From positions 1-10,330 of the forward strand of contig SLLF01000235.1 of assembly GCA_007134175.1 (NCBI GenBank): a stretch of 10,330 bases of DNA, read 5' to 3'. Position 1 is the stretch's first letter. Each line of letters opens with the position of its first letter. Below the pieces are notes generated by a model. It did no database searches. It saw only the letters and a list, made by a program, of their open reading frames with translations, and had not been told where the DNA came from. Shown in pieces: positions 1 through 6,866 of this stretch. Source of the DNA: Kiritimatiellia bacterium. Its GTDB lineage: Bacteria; Verrucomicrobiota; Kiritimatiellia; SLAD01. The position numbers and the translations under genes were made by a program.

Positions 1-785
1 ATCCGGCTCATGCCGGTCGGGCCTCTCACCTCTTGCGACGGCATGGCATCACCGTGGTACGCGGTGTCAATGCGCCCGAGGGCCATGCCCTAATTGCACC
101 ATTTGCCTGCCTGCAGCGAACCGGCCGCCCCATGGTTACCTTGAAGCTGGGGCTTACCCTTGACGGCAAAATAGCCGATCGGCGCGGTCAATCCCGCTGG
201 ATCACCGGTCCTGCAGCACGGGAGCAGGTGCAGACGTTGCGACGGCGGGTGGACGCCATCTGGGTCGGTGGCGGCACCGTGCGCGCAGACAATCCCTCGC
301 TTTGGCCACGCCCGGCCAAGGGGCGGACGCCCTGGCGGATCGTACAAGACGGAGCGGGCCACACCTCTCACCGGGCACACGTGTTCACCGATACCCACGC
401 CACCCGCACCTGTATCGCTCTGGACCGGCGCTCGACGGCCCGACAGCGCCAGGCTTTCACGCGTCACGGCGCTTGTGTTATCACCGTGCCGCAAAACCCG
501 GTACGCGCCGTGCAGCGCGTCTGCGCCCAACTGGGCGAGTGGGGTGCGCTGCATATTCTCTGTGAAGGCGGCGGCGAACTCGCAGATGCGTTGCTCCGGG
601 CCCGATGCGTAGACGAGCTGTGGCTCTTCGTCGCACCTAAATTAATGGGCGGTCGCGACAGTATACCGGCAATCGGTGGACGCGGCCGCCTGATGAACGA
701 CTTGGAGAATTGGGAATTTGTCGAACCCAAAAGGGTCGGCATTGATTGCTTGTTGCGTGCCCGGCCACGAACCAACCAACGGTGA
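1..785 (+). CDS. ribD: RibD, C-terminal reductase part (5' end cut by window)
   Basis: This is the 3' portion of bifunctional RibD. The C-terminal domain performs the NADPH-dependent reduction of the ribosyl side chain of the pyrimidinone intermediate in riboflavin synthesis, in the cytoplasm. The frame is open from base 3 to the TGA at 783-785 with no start at the edge, so the gene begins outside the window and the N-terminal deaminase domain is missing. The visible start (PAHAGRASHLLRRHGI, then VVRGV) matches the end of the deaminase domain. Reductase landmarks follow in order: LKLGLTLDGKIA, then SRWITG, a GGTVRADNPSL segment (the usual G-x-x-T-V-x-x-D-x-P-x-L), CEGGGELADALL and VDELWLFVAPKLMGG near the C terminus. 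ribE follows after 13 bases, which supports a rib operon. An FMN riboswitch, if present, would lie upstream of the window. A reductase-only protein is unlikely because the open frame continues to the edge. Confidence 0.93.
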   Translation, partial: PAHAGRASHLLRRHGITVVRGVNAPEGHALIAPFACLQRTGRPMVTLKLGLTLDGKIADRRGQSRWITGPAAREQVQTLRRRVDAIWVGGGTVRADNPSLWPRPAKGRTPWRIVQDGAGHTSHRAHVFTDTHATRTCIALDRRSTARQRQAFTRHGACVITVPQNPVRAVQRVCAQLGEWGALHILCEGGGELADALLRARCVDELWLFVAPKLMGGRDSIPAIGGRGRLMNDLENWEFVEPKRVGIDCLLRARPRTNQR

Positions 786-790
786 AAGGA
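786..790 (+). promoter_or_regulatory. Ribosome binding site of ribE
   Basis: AAGGA sits 8 bases before the ATG at 799 and just after the ribD stop. It decides the start of ribE: the same frame is open further upstream inside ribD, but only this ATG has a Shine-Dalgarno sequence and the family's universal N terminus MFTGLVE. Confidence 0.8.
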
Positions 791-798
791 AAACCAAT

Positions 799-1455
799 AT
801 GTTTACAGGTTTAGTCGAACGAATGGGCGAAATTGTATCGCTGGCGAAGAGTGGTGGGTCCGGGGCACTGGTCCTGCAGGCACACGGCTGGGACCGCCCG
901 GTCACCGTGGGGGAAAGCATCGCCGTGCAAGGGGTCTGCCTGACCGTGACGGGTTGTGACGGCGACCGTCTTTCATTCGATGTGCTAGGCGAGACCTTCC
1001 GCTGCACCAATCTCGGAACCAAGGGCCCCGGCCAACCGGTGAATCTGGAACGTGCGTTGCGCGAGGGCGATCCGCTGGGCGGACACATGGTACAGGGCCA
1101 CGTGGACGATATCGGACGCGTCGCGGCGATTAAGCCGGTCGATCGCGACCATTTGGTCACCATTCAGTGTGGCCCCGACATCCTGCGATACATCGTCTAT
1201 AAAGGCAGTATAGCGGTCGACGGCATCAGCCTGACCATCGCCGCCGTGGACGAGGCTAGCTTCACCGTCCACATTATCCCGCACACGTGGGACATCACCA
1301 CTTTTGGCCGTATGCAGGTGGGTGACGAGGTAAACCTCGAAGCCGATCCGCTGGCCAAATATGTCGCCAAAGCGCTGCAGGATAGAACGGATTTAGTGCC
1401 TGTACGCTGGGATGACGTCCGCGCCGCCGGCTACGACGCCCTGAAAATCAACTGA
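799..1455 (+). CDS. ribE: Riboflavin synthase, alpha chain
   Basis: This enzyme dismutates two molecules of 6,7-dimethyl-8-ribityllumazine into riboflavin and the pyrimidinedione precursor, the last step of riboflavin synthesis. The 218-residue length is normal for the family. Two tandem lumazine-binding barrels are visible. The first has MFTGLVE at 1-7, ESIAVQGVCLTVTG at 39-52, and DVLGETFRCTNLG at 61-73 followed by VNLERAL. The second starts at GGHMVQGHVD (94-103) and has GSIAVDGISLTI (136-147), PHTWDITTFG (161-170) and VNLEADPLAKYV (178-189). The repetition of the GESIAV/GSIAVDG and VNLE motifs is the expected internal duplication. The start is fixed by the MFTGLVE N terminus and the AAGGA site 8 bases upstream. 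It follows ribD by 13 bases and precedes mgtE by 4. It is called ribE here; some species use ribC or ribB for the same enzyme. No lumazine synthase (ribH) or ribBA gene is in the window. Confidence 0.96.
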   Translation: MFTGLVERMGEIVSLAKSGGSGALVLQAHGWDRPVTVGESIAVQGVCLTVTGCDGDRLSFDVLGETFRCTNLGTKGPGQPVNLERALREGDPLGGHMVQGHVDDIGRVAAIKPVDRDHLVTIQCGPDILRYIVYKGSIAVDGISLTIAAVDEASFTVHIIPHTWDITTFGRMQVGDEVNLEADPLAKYVAKALQDRTDLVPVRWDDVRAAGYDALKIN

Positions 1456-1459
1456 GATC

Positions 1460-2824
1460 ATGAGAATCGATACGGAACGCCTCGCCGAACTAAGCGAGCA
1501 GCTGCACGCGGAATTAGAGGAGAACCATTACAAGCGCGCAGCGGCTATTGCGCGCAACCTCTCGTCTCCGCGCGTGGCGGATACCTTGACGCAGTTTCCA
1601 CCCGAAGTGGCCGGGCGCTTACTGGGCGCACTGCCACCGCTGCGCGCTGGGCGAGTGGCTTCTCATTTACCGGCCGATTACAATGCCCAATTGATCCCTT
1701 CCTTGCCACAGGCCATAAGCACCCGATTGCTCAATCATATTCCAGCCGACCAGCTGAATGGTGTGCTGGAGTCCCTCAGGCAAGAAGACCGGGAGAAGGC
1801 CCTGACGCTGATGGCGCCTGAAAAACGCGCCTTCGCCATGGCGGCGGCCCGCTATGAACCCGACGCGGCCGGGCGGGTCATGTCGCCGCACTTCATCACC
1901 GTTCCGGCAGAGATGCTGGTGCGCACCGCGCTGCAAACAGTACTGGATGCCCCCCCGGAAGTAGAACGCACCCCCTATTTGTATGTTCACGACAGCCGGG
2001 ATCGGTTGGTGGGCGTGGTATCCATCAAGGATCTACTGCGCACGGCACCCGATGCCCCGGTGAAAACGATCATGAACACCACGCCCGTAATGGTGCGCAC
2101 AACGGATCCGGCACTGGATGCGGCGACCTTGATTCGTAATCGCCGCTTCACCATGCTGCCGGTGGTGAATGAATATGATCAGGTCAATGGTATTATTACC
2201 TTTGACGATGCCATGGCCATTCACTCGCGAGAAACCTCCCGTATGATTACGGCGGCCGGTGCGGTAACGGTAGAAGAATCCTTTTTCACGCCACCGACGA
2301 AGGCCATTAAAGGCCGCCTGCCTTGGATGGCCGCCAACATCTTCCTGAACATGGGGGCCGTGGCGATTATCACCGGCTTCGAAGAAACGATCGCGACTGT
2401 AGCGATTCTGGCGGCCTTCATCCCCATGATCACCGACATGGGCGGCAACGTCGGCATTCAGTCGCTGTCGGTGGCCATTCGCAGCCTGGCGCTGGGCGAG
2501 GCGCGCTTGCGTGATCTCGGCAAAGTACTACGGAAGGAAGTGGTCATAGGGATGGTCAACGGCGTTGCACTGGGTCTACTGTTTGCGGTGATCGCTTTCT
2601 TCTTGCAAGGCAACGCCTACTTGGCCCTCTTAGCGGGTGTAGCGCTGAGCATTAACGTTCTGGTTGCCGGCTTGGTCGGCGGCGCCCTGCCGTTCCTGGT
2701 TCGGGCGGTGGGCAAGGATCCGGCCATGATGACGGGACCCGTCCTGACCACGATCACCGACATTACAGGTGTCAGCATTTATCTTGGCCTGGCGACGGCG
2801 TTCATTTTCCGGCTTAGCACGTAA
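1460..2824 (+). CDS. mgtE: MgtE-family magnesium transporter
   Basis: MgtE proteins are inner-membrane Mg2+ channels whose cytosolic part senses internal Mg2+ and closes the pore. The 454-residue length is typical. In order: the helical MgtE_N domain (about 25-130), a CBS-domain pair (about 136-196 and 200-256, with GVVSIKDLL at 185-193 and GIITFDDAM at 244-252), a connecting helix (about 256-285), and about five membrane helices from 288 to the end. The first TM stretch is MAANIFLNMGAVAIITGF. Pore-family signatures are present: DMGGNVGIQS (326-335), RSLALGE (341-347), and GKDPAMMTGP (418-427) followed by TTITDITG. By position, Asp434 is the counterpart of the essential pore Asp432 of the Thermus thermophilus protein, an alignment made by eye. 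The gene starts 4 bases after ribE with no clear Shine-Dalgarno sequence, so coupling to ribE translation is plausible. murJ follows after 13 bases. Confidence 0.95.
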   Translation: MRIDTERLAELSEQLHAELEENHYKRAAAIARNLSSPRVADTLTQFPPEVAGRLLGALPPLRAGRVASHLPADYNAQLIPSLPQAISTRLLNHIPADQLNGVLESLRQEDREKALTLMAPEKRAFAMAAARYEPDAAGRVMSPHFITVPAEMLVRTALQTVLDAPPEVERTPYLYVHDSRDRLVGVVSIKDLLRTAPDAPVKTIMNTTPVMVRTTDPALDAATLIRNRRFTMLPVVNEYDQVNGIITFDDAMAIHSRETSRMITAAGAVTVEESFFTPPTKAIKGRLPWMAANIFLNMGAVAIITGFEETIATVAILAAFIPMITDMGGNVGIQSLSVAIRSLALGEARLRDLGKVLRKEVVIGMVNGVALGLLFAVIAFFLQGNAYLALLAGVALSINVLVAGLVGGALPFLVRAVGKDPAMMTGPVLTTITDITGVSIYLGLATAFIFRLST

Positions 2825-2837
2825 TCCTTACCCTGCC

Positions 2838-4448
2838 ATGGAAAACCAGCAAGTCATACGGTCAGCGAGTGTGGTCGGCGGTTGCACGCTGCTAAGCCGC
2901 GTGCTCGGTCTGGCGCGCGACATGCTGATGGCCGCCTTCTTCGGGACCTCGCTGCCGATGTCGGCGTTCGTGGTCGCCTTTACCGTGCCCAACCTGTTTC
3001 GGCGCCTGTTTGGTGAAGGCGCGCTGTCCGCTGCGTTCGTTCCAGTCTTTATCCAAACCCGGGAAAACGAGGGCGCTGAACCGGCTTGGGCGCTGGCCCG
3101 CGATATTCTTTCCATGCTGATTTTGTTTCTAGGGGTCCTGATCACCGTCGCCCTGCTGGTCATCGCCTGGTATCTGCGTCGGCCTGATCTGGCGGAACGG
3201 ACAGCCCTGACGTTGCCGCTCCTGCAGATCATGCTGCCCTACATGTTATTCATCTGTCTCGCCGCATTGAGCATGGCCCTGCTGAACGCCTACCATCATT
3301 TTGCTATTCCGGCCCTGGCACCCAGCGTGCTGAACGCAATCTGGGTGCTGACGTTGCTGGTTATCGTGCCGCGCGTCGGCACTTCGCCGGAGGAACGCAT
3401 CTTCGCCGTCGCTTGGGCAGTGCTGCTGGCCGGCCTCCTGCAATGGGCGGTGCAATGGCCCAAACTCCACCATTACGGTTACCGCTGCGGCTGGTCGCTG
3501 CGCTTTGGGGACGAGCGCGTGCGACGCGTCTTCCGGTTGATGGGACCCGCCTCGCTCGGCATGGCCCTCACGCAGATCAATGTGTTGATCGACCGGTTTC
3601 TGGCGCTCTGGTGGATCGGATCGTGGGCACCGGCGGCGTTATTCTTCAGCGAGCGGTTAATTTATTTCCCTCAGGGGATCTTTGCCACCGCCCTCAGTAC
3701 GGTGCTGCTCCCGGTCTTCTCCGGGCACGCCGCCCGCCAGGATCCCCACCGCATGCTGGATACGATCCAGCATGCGCTGCGCAATTTGCTCTACGTCATG
3801 ATTCCGGCCGCCATCGGCCTGTGGATACTCGCCCGCCCGATCATCCAACTCCTGTTCGAGGCGCGCGAATTTGGAGCGGCCTCGACCGATCAAACAGCCA
3901 TTGCGCTTATGTTCTACGCGCCCGGCCTGTTGGTGTTTGGCTTGGGCAAAGTTTTTGTTCCGGCCTTCTACGCGCTCCAGGATACCCGCACACCGGTCAA
4001 GGTGGCCGCCGTTGCAGTGGTCTTGAAACTACTGCTCAGCATCACCTTCATTCTCACTTGGCCACGCGAGTGGAAGCACGGGGGCCTAGCCCTCGCCACG
4101 GTGATCGGCGAAGCGTTCAACGGCTTGACCCTGGCGGTCCTGCTCCACCGCCGCTTGGGCTCGCCTGGCTGGAGACGTATCGCTACCAGTGCGACTCGCA
4201 GCGTATGCGGTGCCGGCTGCATGGCCTTGGCTATTCGAGTGGCTTGGCACGCTGGTTATCCTTGGCTGCAGACGCTGGATGGACCAACCAAGTGGGTTCA
4301 GTTTGTGGCGGTAAGCGGTGCCATTGCCATCGGTTGCGCCACCTATTTCGCCGTGACCTGGATGCTCCGCTCACCCGAAATCGAGTCGGTGATCAACGCC
4401 TTGCGCCGACGGCTCACCGCCAGCCCAAATCAGGTAAAGGCAAAATAA
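2838..4448 (+). CDS. murJ: Lipid II flippase MurJ (MviN)
   Basis: MurJ flips lipid-linked peptidoglycan precursor (lipid II) across the cytoplasmic membrane. The 536-residue protein is hydrophobic throughout, as expected for the 14-helix MOP-superfamily fold. The N-terminal signature is clear: SRVLGLARD (20-28), then PNLFRRLFGEGALSAAFVPV (51-70). By alignment with E. coli MurJ by eye, Arg18, Arg24, Arg52 and Arg270 correspond to Arg21, Arg27, Arg55 and Arg273 (FFSERLIYFPQG). Asp39 corresponds to Ser42 here. FYALQDTRTPVKVA (377-390) is another family hallmark. The frame is also open upstream inside mgtE, but the ATG at 2838 (MENQQVIRSASVVGG) gives the normal N terminus and avoids a long overlap. 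No Shine-Dalgarno sequence is visible in the 13 bases after mgtE. The C terminus is a short basic tail (RRRLTASPNQVKAK). A perfect hairpin lies in the coding sequence at 3750-3776. Confidence 0.95.
   Translation: MENQQVIRSASVVGGCTLLSRVLGLARDMLMAAFFGTSLPMSAFVVAFTVPNLFRRLFGEGALSAAFVPVFIQTRENEGAEPAWALARDILSMLILFLGVLITVALLVIAWYLRRPDLAERTALTLPLLQIMLPYMLFICLAALSMALLNAYHHFAIPALAPSVLNAIWVLTLLVIVPRVGTSPEERIFAVAWAVLLAGLLQWAVQWPKLHHYGYRCGWSLRFGDERVRRVFRLMGPASLGMALTQINVLIDRFLALWWIGSWAPAALFFSERLIYFPQGIFATALSTVLLPVFSGHAARQDPHRMLDTIQHALRNLLYVMIPAAIGLWILARPIIQLLFEAREFGAASTDQTAIALMFYAPGLLVFGLGKVFVPAFYALQDTRTPVKVAAVAVVLKLLLSITFILTWPREWKHGGLALATVIGEAFNGLTLAVLLHRRLGSPGWRRIATSATRSVCGAGCMALAIRVAWHAGYPWLQTLDGPTKWVQFVAVSGAIAIGCATYFAVTWMLRSPEIESVINALRRRLTASPNQVKAK
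3750..3776 (+). repeat. Perfect 12-bp inverted repeat inside murJ
   Basis: CGCATGCTGGAT (3750-3761), loop ACG, then ATCCAGCATGCG (3765-3776). The arms are exact reverse complements. After one mismatch (C/C) two more pairs could form (3747-3748 with 3778-3779). It lies in the part of murJ encoding RMLDTIQHAL, a cytoplasm-side linker-like segment. A repeat this long with so short a loop is not expected by chance in 10 kb. Whether it acts on the mRNA or as a DNA site is unknown. Confidence 0.75.
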
Positions 4449-4451
4449 GAT

Positions 4452-4480
4452 TTCGCACCGGCGGCCATTATTGCTAGACT
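4452..4480 (+). promoter_or_regulatory. Predicted sigma70-type promoter of the CBS gene
   Basis: The 3' end of murJ is followed by a -35-like TTCGCA (4452-4457, 4 of 6 consensus), a 17-base spacer, and a -10-like TAGACT (4475-4480, 4 of 6). The -10 is preceded by TGC at 4472-4474, the extended -10 arrangement. Transcription would start near 4487. Such a promoter would let the CBS gene be expressed apart from the rib-mgtE-murJ unit. This is a prediction from consensus matching only. Confidence 0.5.
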
Positions 4481-4487
4481 GTTGGTG

Positions 4488-4511
4488 GGCGCGACGACTA
4501 AGTCGTGCGCC
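4488..4511 (+). other. Stem-loop in the leader of the CBS gene
   Basis: GGCGCGACGAC (4488-4498) and GTCGTGCGCC (4502-4511) pair around the loop TAA, with a single bulged G in the left arm, giving a 10-bp GC-rich stem. It lies just downstream of the predicted transcription start and ends 7 bases before the Shine-Dalgarno sequence. It has no T-run after it (the next bases are TGTCAAAA), so it is a poor intrinsic terminator for murJ. It fits better as a 5' mRNA stabilising hairpin or a protein-binding site. It might still weaken read-through from murJ. Confidence 0.55.
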
Positions 4512-4518
4512 TGTCAAA

Positions 4519-4524
4519 AGGAGG
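4519..4524 (+). promoter_or_regulatory. Strong ribosome binding site of the CBS gene
   Basis: A full AGGAGG within AAAAGGAGGAA sits 7 bases before the ATG at 4532. It decides the start in favour of MAHIVTADQIM over the in-frame GTG at 4505, whose codons would lie across the hairpin and this site. It is by far the best Shine-Dalgarno match in the window and suggests high translation. Confidence 0.85.
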
Positions 4525-4531
4525 AATAACT

Positions 4532-5032
4532 ATGGCTCATATTGTTACAGCCGATCAGATCATGTCGAAGAAACTGGTGACGTTGCGTCCGGACATGGAC
4601 ATGATCGCCGCGATGTACCTGTTGTTGAAGCACCGGGTTTCCGGCGCCACCGTGGTGGATCAGGAAGACCGCGTGCTGGGCGTGCTTTCGGAAAAAGATT
4701 GCCTGCGCATGTTCGCCAACGGCGCGTACAACGAACTTCCCAGCGCACACGTATCGGATTACATGTCCCGGACCCTGACCACGATTGCACCCGACACAGA
4801 TCTCTTTACGATCGCGGGTATATTCCTGAAGAGTGCGTTCCGCCGGCTACCGGTGGTCAAAGACGGGAAACTGGTGGGCCAGGTGAGCCGGCGCGACGTG
4901 CTGGACGGTAGTCGCGCGGTATGGCTCAGCTCGCCGGTGAAGAAAAAATGGACGGATTCTAAATATATTCCGGATGAAATCCAAGCGCGGCTGGACTCGG
5001 ATATCCCCGAGATCGCGGACGGTACGCGCTAG
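4532..5032 (+). CDS. Stand-alone CBS-domain-pair protein
   Basis: The product is a 166-residue soluble protein made of two CBS domains. CBS pairs commonly bind adenine nucleotides (AMP, ATP, sometimes SAM or NADH) and act as energy sensors. The ligand and partner of this one cannot be told from sequence. CBS1 spans about 7-61 (ADQIMSKKLVTLRPDMDM to GVLSEKDCLRMF). CBS2 spans about 74-126 (VSDYMSRTLTTIAPDTDL to GQVSRRDVLDG). The G-h-x-S-x-x-D end of each domain, typical of the nucleotide pocket, is present (GVLSEKD at 50-56, GQVSRRD at 116-122). A charged tail of about 35 residues follows (KKKWTDSKYIPDEIQARLDS). There are no membrane segments or signal peptide. The gene has its own predicted promoter and a strong ribosome binding site. 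It ends six bases from the end of the convergent fhs, with no clear terminator between them. Confidence 0.88.
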   Translation: MAHIVTADQIMSKKLVTLRPDMDMIAAMYLLLKHRVSGATVVDQEDRVLGVLSEKDCLRMFANGAYNELPSAHVSDYMSRTLTTIAPDTDLFTIAGIFLKSAFRRLPVVKDGKLVGQVSRRDVLDGSRAVWLSSPVKKKWTDSKYIPDEIQARLDSDIPEIADGTR

Positions 5033-5038
5033 CCCAGG

Positions 5039-6718
5039 TTACGACAAGCCTTGAATCTGCCCCGCAGCATCAATATCGATGCGTTCCGCCGCCGGCTGGG
5101 CGGGCAAGCCAGGCATGGTCATGACGTCACCGGTCAACACCACGACGAAGCCGGCGCCGGCGGCCAATTGCACGTCCCGAATGGGCACATCGAAATGGCG
5201 CGGGTGCCCGCGCCGTAACGAATCGGTGGAAAAGGAATACGGGGTCTTGGCGATGCAAACCGGCAGCCGACCGTGCCCCTGTGCATCGAGATCCTTGAAT
5301 TTGCGGCGAATCCGGGCGTCGGCCATGATGTCGTCCGCCCCGTAAATACGCTGGGCAACCGCTTTCACCTTCTCCCACAAGGGCAGATCTTCCTCATACG
5401 TCCACTGCATAGCGGGCGGCTCGCCGGCTGTAGCGGCAACCACGGCTCGCGCCAGGTCCTCGGCTCCTGCCGCCCCCTCTTGATGATGAGCCGCAACCAC
5501 CGCCGGCGTCTGCACTCCCGCACACGCTTTAAGAATCGCCGCGATTTCGTCCTCCGTATCGGAGGCAAACCGGTTGATGGCCACGATCACCGGCAATCCC
5601 CAGCCGGCGCAATTCTCCAAATGCTTCATCAAATTGGGCAACCCTTTAACCACGGCCGGAGCGTTGGGTTCCACCAACTGCTCCCTGGCCACGCCCCCGT
5701 GCATTTTCAAGGCGCGAACCGTTGCTACCAGCACCACCACCTGGGGGCGCAACCCGGATTGACGGCACTTGATATCAATGAACTTCTCCGCGCCGAGGTC
5801 GGCACCGAATCCCGCTTCGGTCACGGCAAAGTCGGCCAAGCGCAACGCCAGCTTGGTAGCCAATACGCTGTTGCAACCATGAGCGATGTTGGCAAACGGA
5901 CCGCCATGGACGAAAGCGGGACTGCCCGCCAGGGTTTGCACCAGATTGGGCTTGATCGCATCCTTGAGCAGCGCCGCCATGGCCCCCTGCACACGCAGAT
6001 CGGCTACCGTGACGGGCTGCTTGTCATACGTCAACGCCACTACCATGCGGCCCAAGCGGGCTTTAAGGTCCGCCACCGATTCGGCCAGACAAAGAATCGC
6101 CATCACTTCCGACGCTACCGTGATATCGTAGCCACCGGCGCGAACAGGACCATTAGTCGGTCCACCCAATCCCACCACCACCTCGCGCAACGCGCGGTCG
6201 TTCATGTCAATCACCCGTTTCCAGGAGATGCGGGTGGGGTCGATACCCAGCGCGTTGCCATAATGCAAGTGGTTGTCAATACAGGCGGCGCAAAGGTTGT
6301 GGGCCGCACCGATAGCGTGAAAATCACCGGTAAAATGGAGATTGATATCCTCCATCGGCACCACCTGTGCATAGCCGCCGCCCGCCGCACCGCCCTTGAT
6401 CCCGAAACAGGGACCCAACGACGGTTCACGAATGCAAACGGCAGCCGAATGGCCCAGCCGATTCAGGGCGTCCGTCAAACCGATGGTCGCGGTCGTCTTG
6501 CCTTCCCCGGCCGGTGTTGGCGTGATCGCGGTCACCAGCACAAGCTTGCCGGCCGGGCGGTCCTTCAAGGTATCCAACAAGGATAACGCCAGTTTGGCCT
6601 TGAAAGGACCGTATAACTCCATCGCCTCAGCGGGGATCGCCAACTGTTCGCCCAACGCCGCGATGGGCTTCATTTGGTGCGCACGCACAATTTCCAGATC
6701 TGACGGGAACGTTTTCAT
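5039..6718 (-). CDS. fhs: Formate-tetrahydrofolate ligase
   Basis: This cytoplasmic enzyme makes 10-formyltetrahydrofolate from formate, tetrahydrofolate and ATP. It feeds one-carbon units to purine synthesis and initiator formyl-Met, and it is also a step of the Wood-Ljungdahl pathway. No other gene of that pathway is in the window, so an acetogenic role is not supported here. The 559 residues match the family length. Signatures: the phosphate loop [11 protein letters not shown] (66-76), [19 protein letters not shown] (97-115), [17 protein letters not shown] (120-136), and later [16 protein letters not shown] and [13 protein letters not shown]. The ATG at 6718 gives the usual N terminus ([14 protein letters not shown]). 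Upstream I see only a weak ribosome binding site. It is transcribed divergently from the glycoside hydrolase gene and converges tail to tail with the CBS gene. The only promoter-like element on this strand is a perfect TTGACA at 6808-6803, with no good -10 at the right distance. Confidence 0.97.
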   Translation of the reverse strand: MKTFPSDLEIVRAHQMKPIAALGEQLAIPAEAMELYGPFKAKLALSLLDTLKDRPAGKLVLVTAITPTPAGEGKTTATIGLTDALNRLGHSAAVCIREPSLGPCFGIKGGAAGGGYAQVVPMEDINLHFTGDFHAIGAAHNLCAACIDNHLHYGNALGIDPTRISWKRVIDMNDRALREVVVGLGGPTNGPVRAGGYDITVASEVMAILCLAESVADLKARLGRMVVALTYDKQPVTVADLRVQGAMAALLKDAIKPNLVQTLAGSPAFVHGGPFANIAHGCNSVLATKLALRLADFAVTEAGFGADLGAEKFIDIKCRQSGLRPQVVVLVATVRALKMHGGVAREQLVEPNAPAVVKGLPNLMKHLENCAGWGLPVIVAINRFASDTEDEIAAILKACAGVQTPAVVAAHHQEGAAGAEDLARAVVAATAGEPPAMQWTYEEDLPLWEKVKAVAQRIYGADDIMADARIRRKFKDLDAQGHGRLPVCIAKTPYSFSTDSLRRGHPRHFDVPIRDVQLAAGAGFVVVLTGDVMTMPGLPAQPAAERIDIDAAGQIQGLS

Positions 6719-6849
6719 AGATTACCCAACTTGGTTTGAGGCGCGGACCACCTGGCTGCCAGCGCCGGAATGCGATGGCAGGTTTCCGTTTTCAACGCGT
6801 GATGTCAACGTCTATTCAGCTCTTTGCGTGCCCATGGGCGCATCGTTTA

Positions 6850-6858
6850 TGCTATAGT
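6850..6858 (+). promoter_or_regulatory. Predicted extended -10 promoter of the GH39-like gene
   Basis: TGC followed by TATAGT (6853-6858, 5 of 6 consensus) is a good extended -10 element. No strong -35 is seen at 17-18 bases upstream (TGCCCA at 6829-6834, 3 of 6), but extended -10 promoters need it less. The expected start of transcription is about 6864-6866, right against the ATG at 6867, so the mRNA would have almost no leader. The element lies in the 148-bp divergent region shared with fhs. That region also has a direct repeat TCAACG at 6792-6797 and 6805-6810. Confidence 0.55.
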
Positions 6859-6866
6859 ACGCAAGT

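Noticed and set aside
1..60. An FMN riboswitch or rib promoter at the left edge
   Set aside because: The left edge is already inside the ribD coding sequence. Any such element would be outside the window.
3413..4477. A 354-codon + strand frame overlapping murJ
   Set aside because: It is in a different phase inside murJ, with low-complexity Arg/Pro/Gly content and no family signature, no ribosome binding site, and a certain gene in the other frame.
4471..4911. A + strand frame across the murJ-CBS gap
   Set aside because: It overlaps the CBS gene out of frame. The CBS frame has the strong ribosome binding site and clear domain motifs.
5033..5090. A terminator between the CBS gene and fhs
   Set aside because: Only a 5-bp GCATC/GATGC pairing around 5058-5073 is seen, with no T-run on either strand.
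5150..5161. The GC-only palindrome GCCGGCGCCGGC within fhs
   Set aside because: It is explained by GC-rich codons for an Ala-Gly-Ala run near the fhs C terminus. There is no loop and no regulatory context.
5273..6586. A 437-codon open frame on the + strand opposite fhs
   Set aside because: It lies wholly antisense to a full-length, strongly matching fhs. Its translation is rich in His, Arg and Gln with no recognisable domain. This is the usual shadow frame in GC-rich DNA.
6780..6808. A perfect TTGACA on the - strand upstream of fhs as its promoter
   Set aside because: At 17 bases the -10 position reads AAACCT (2 of 6), and neighbouring spacings are no better. It may be part of the fhs promoter but is not strong enough to call.
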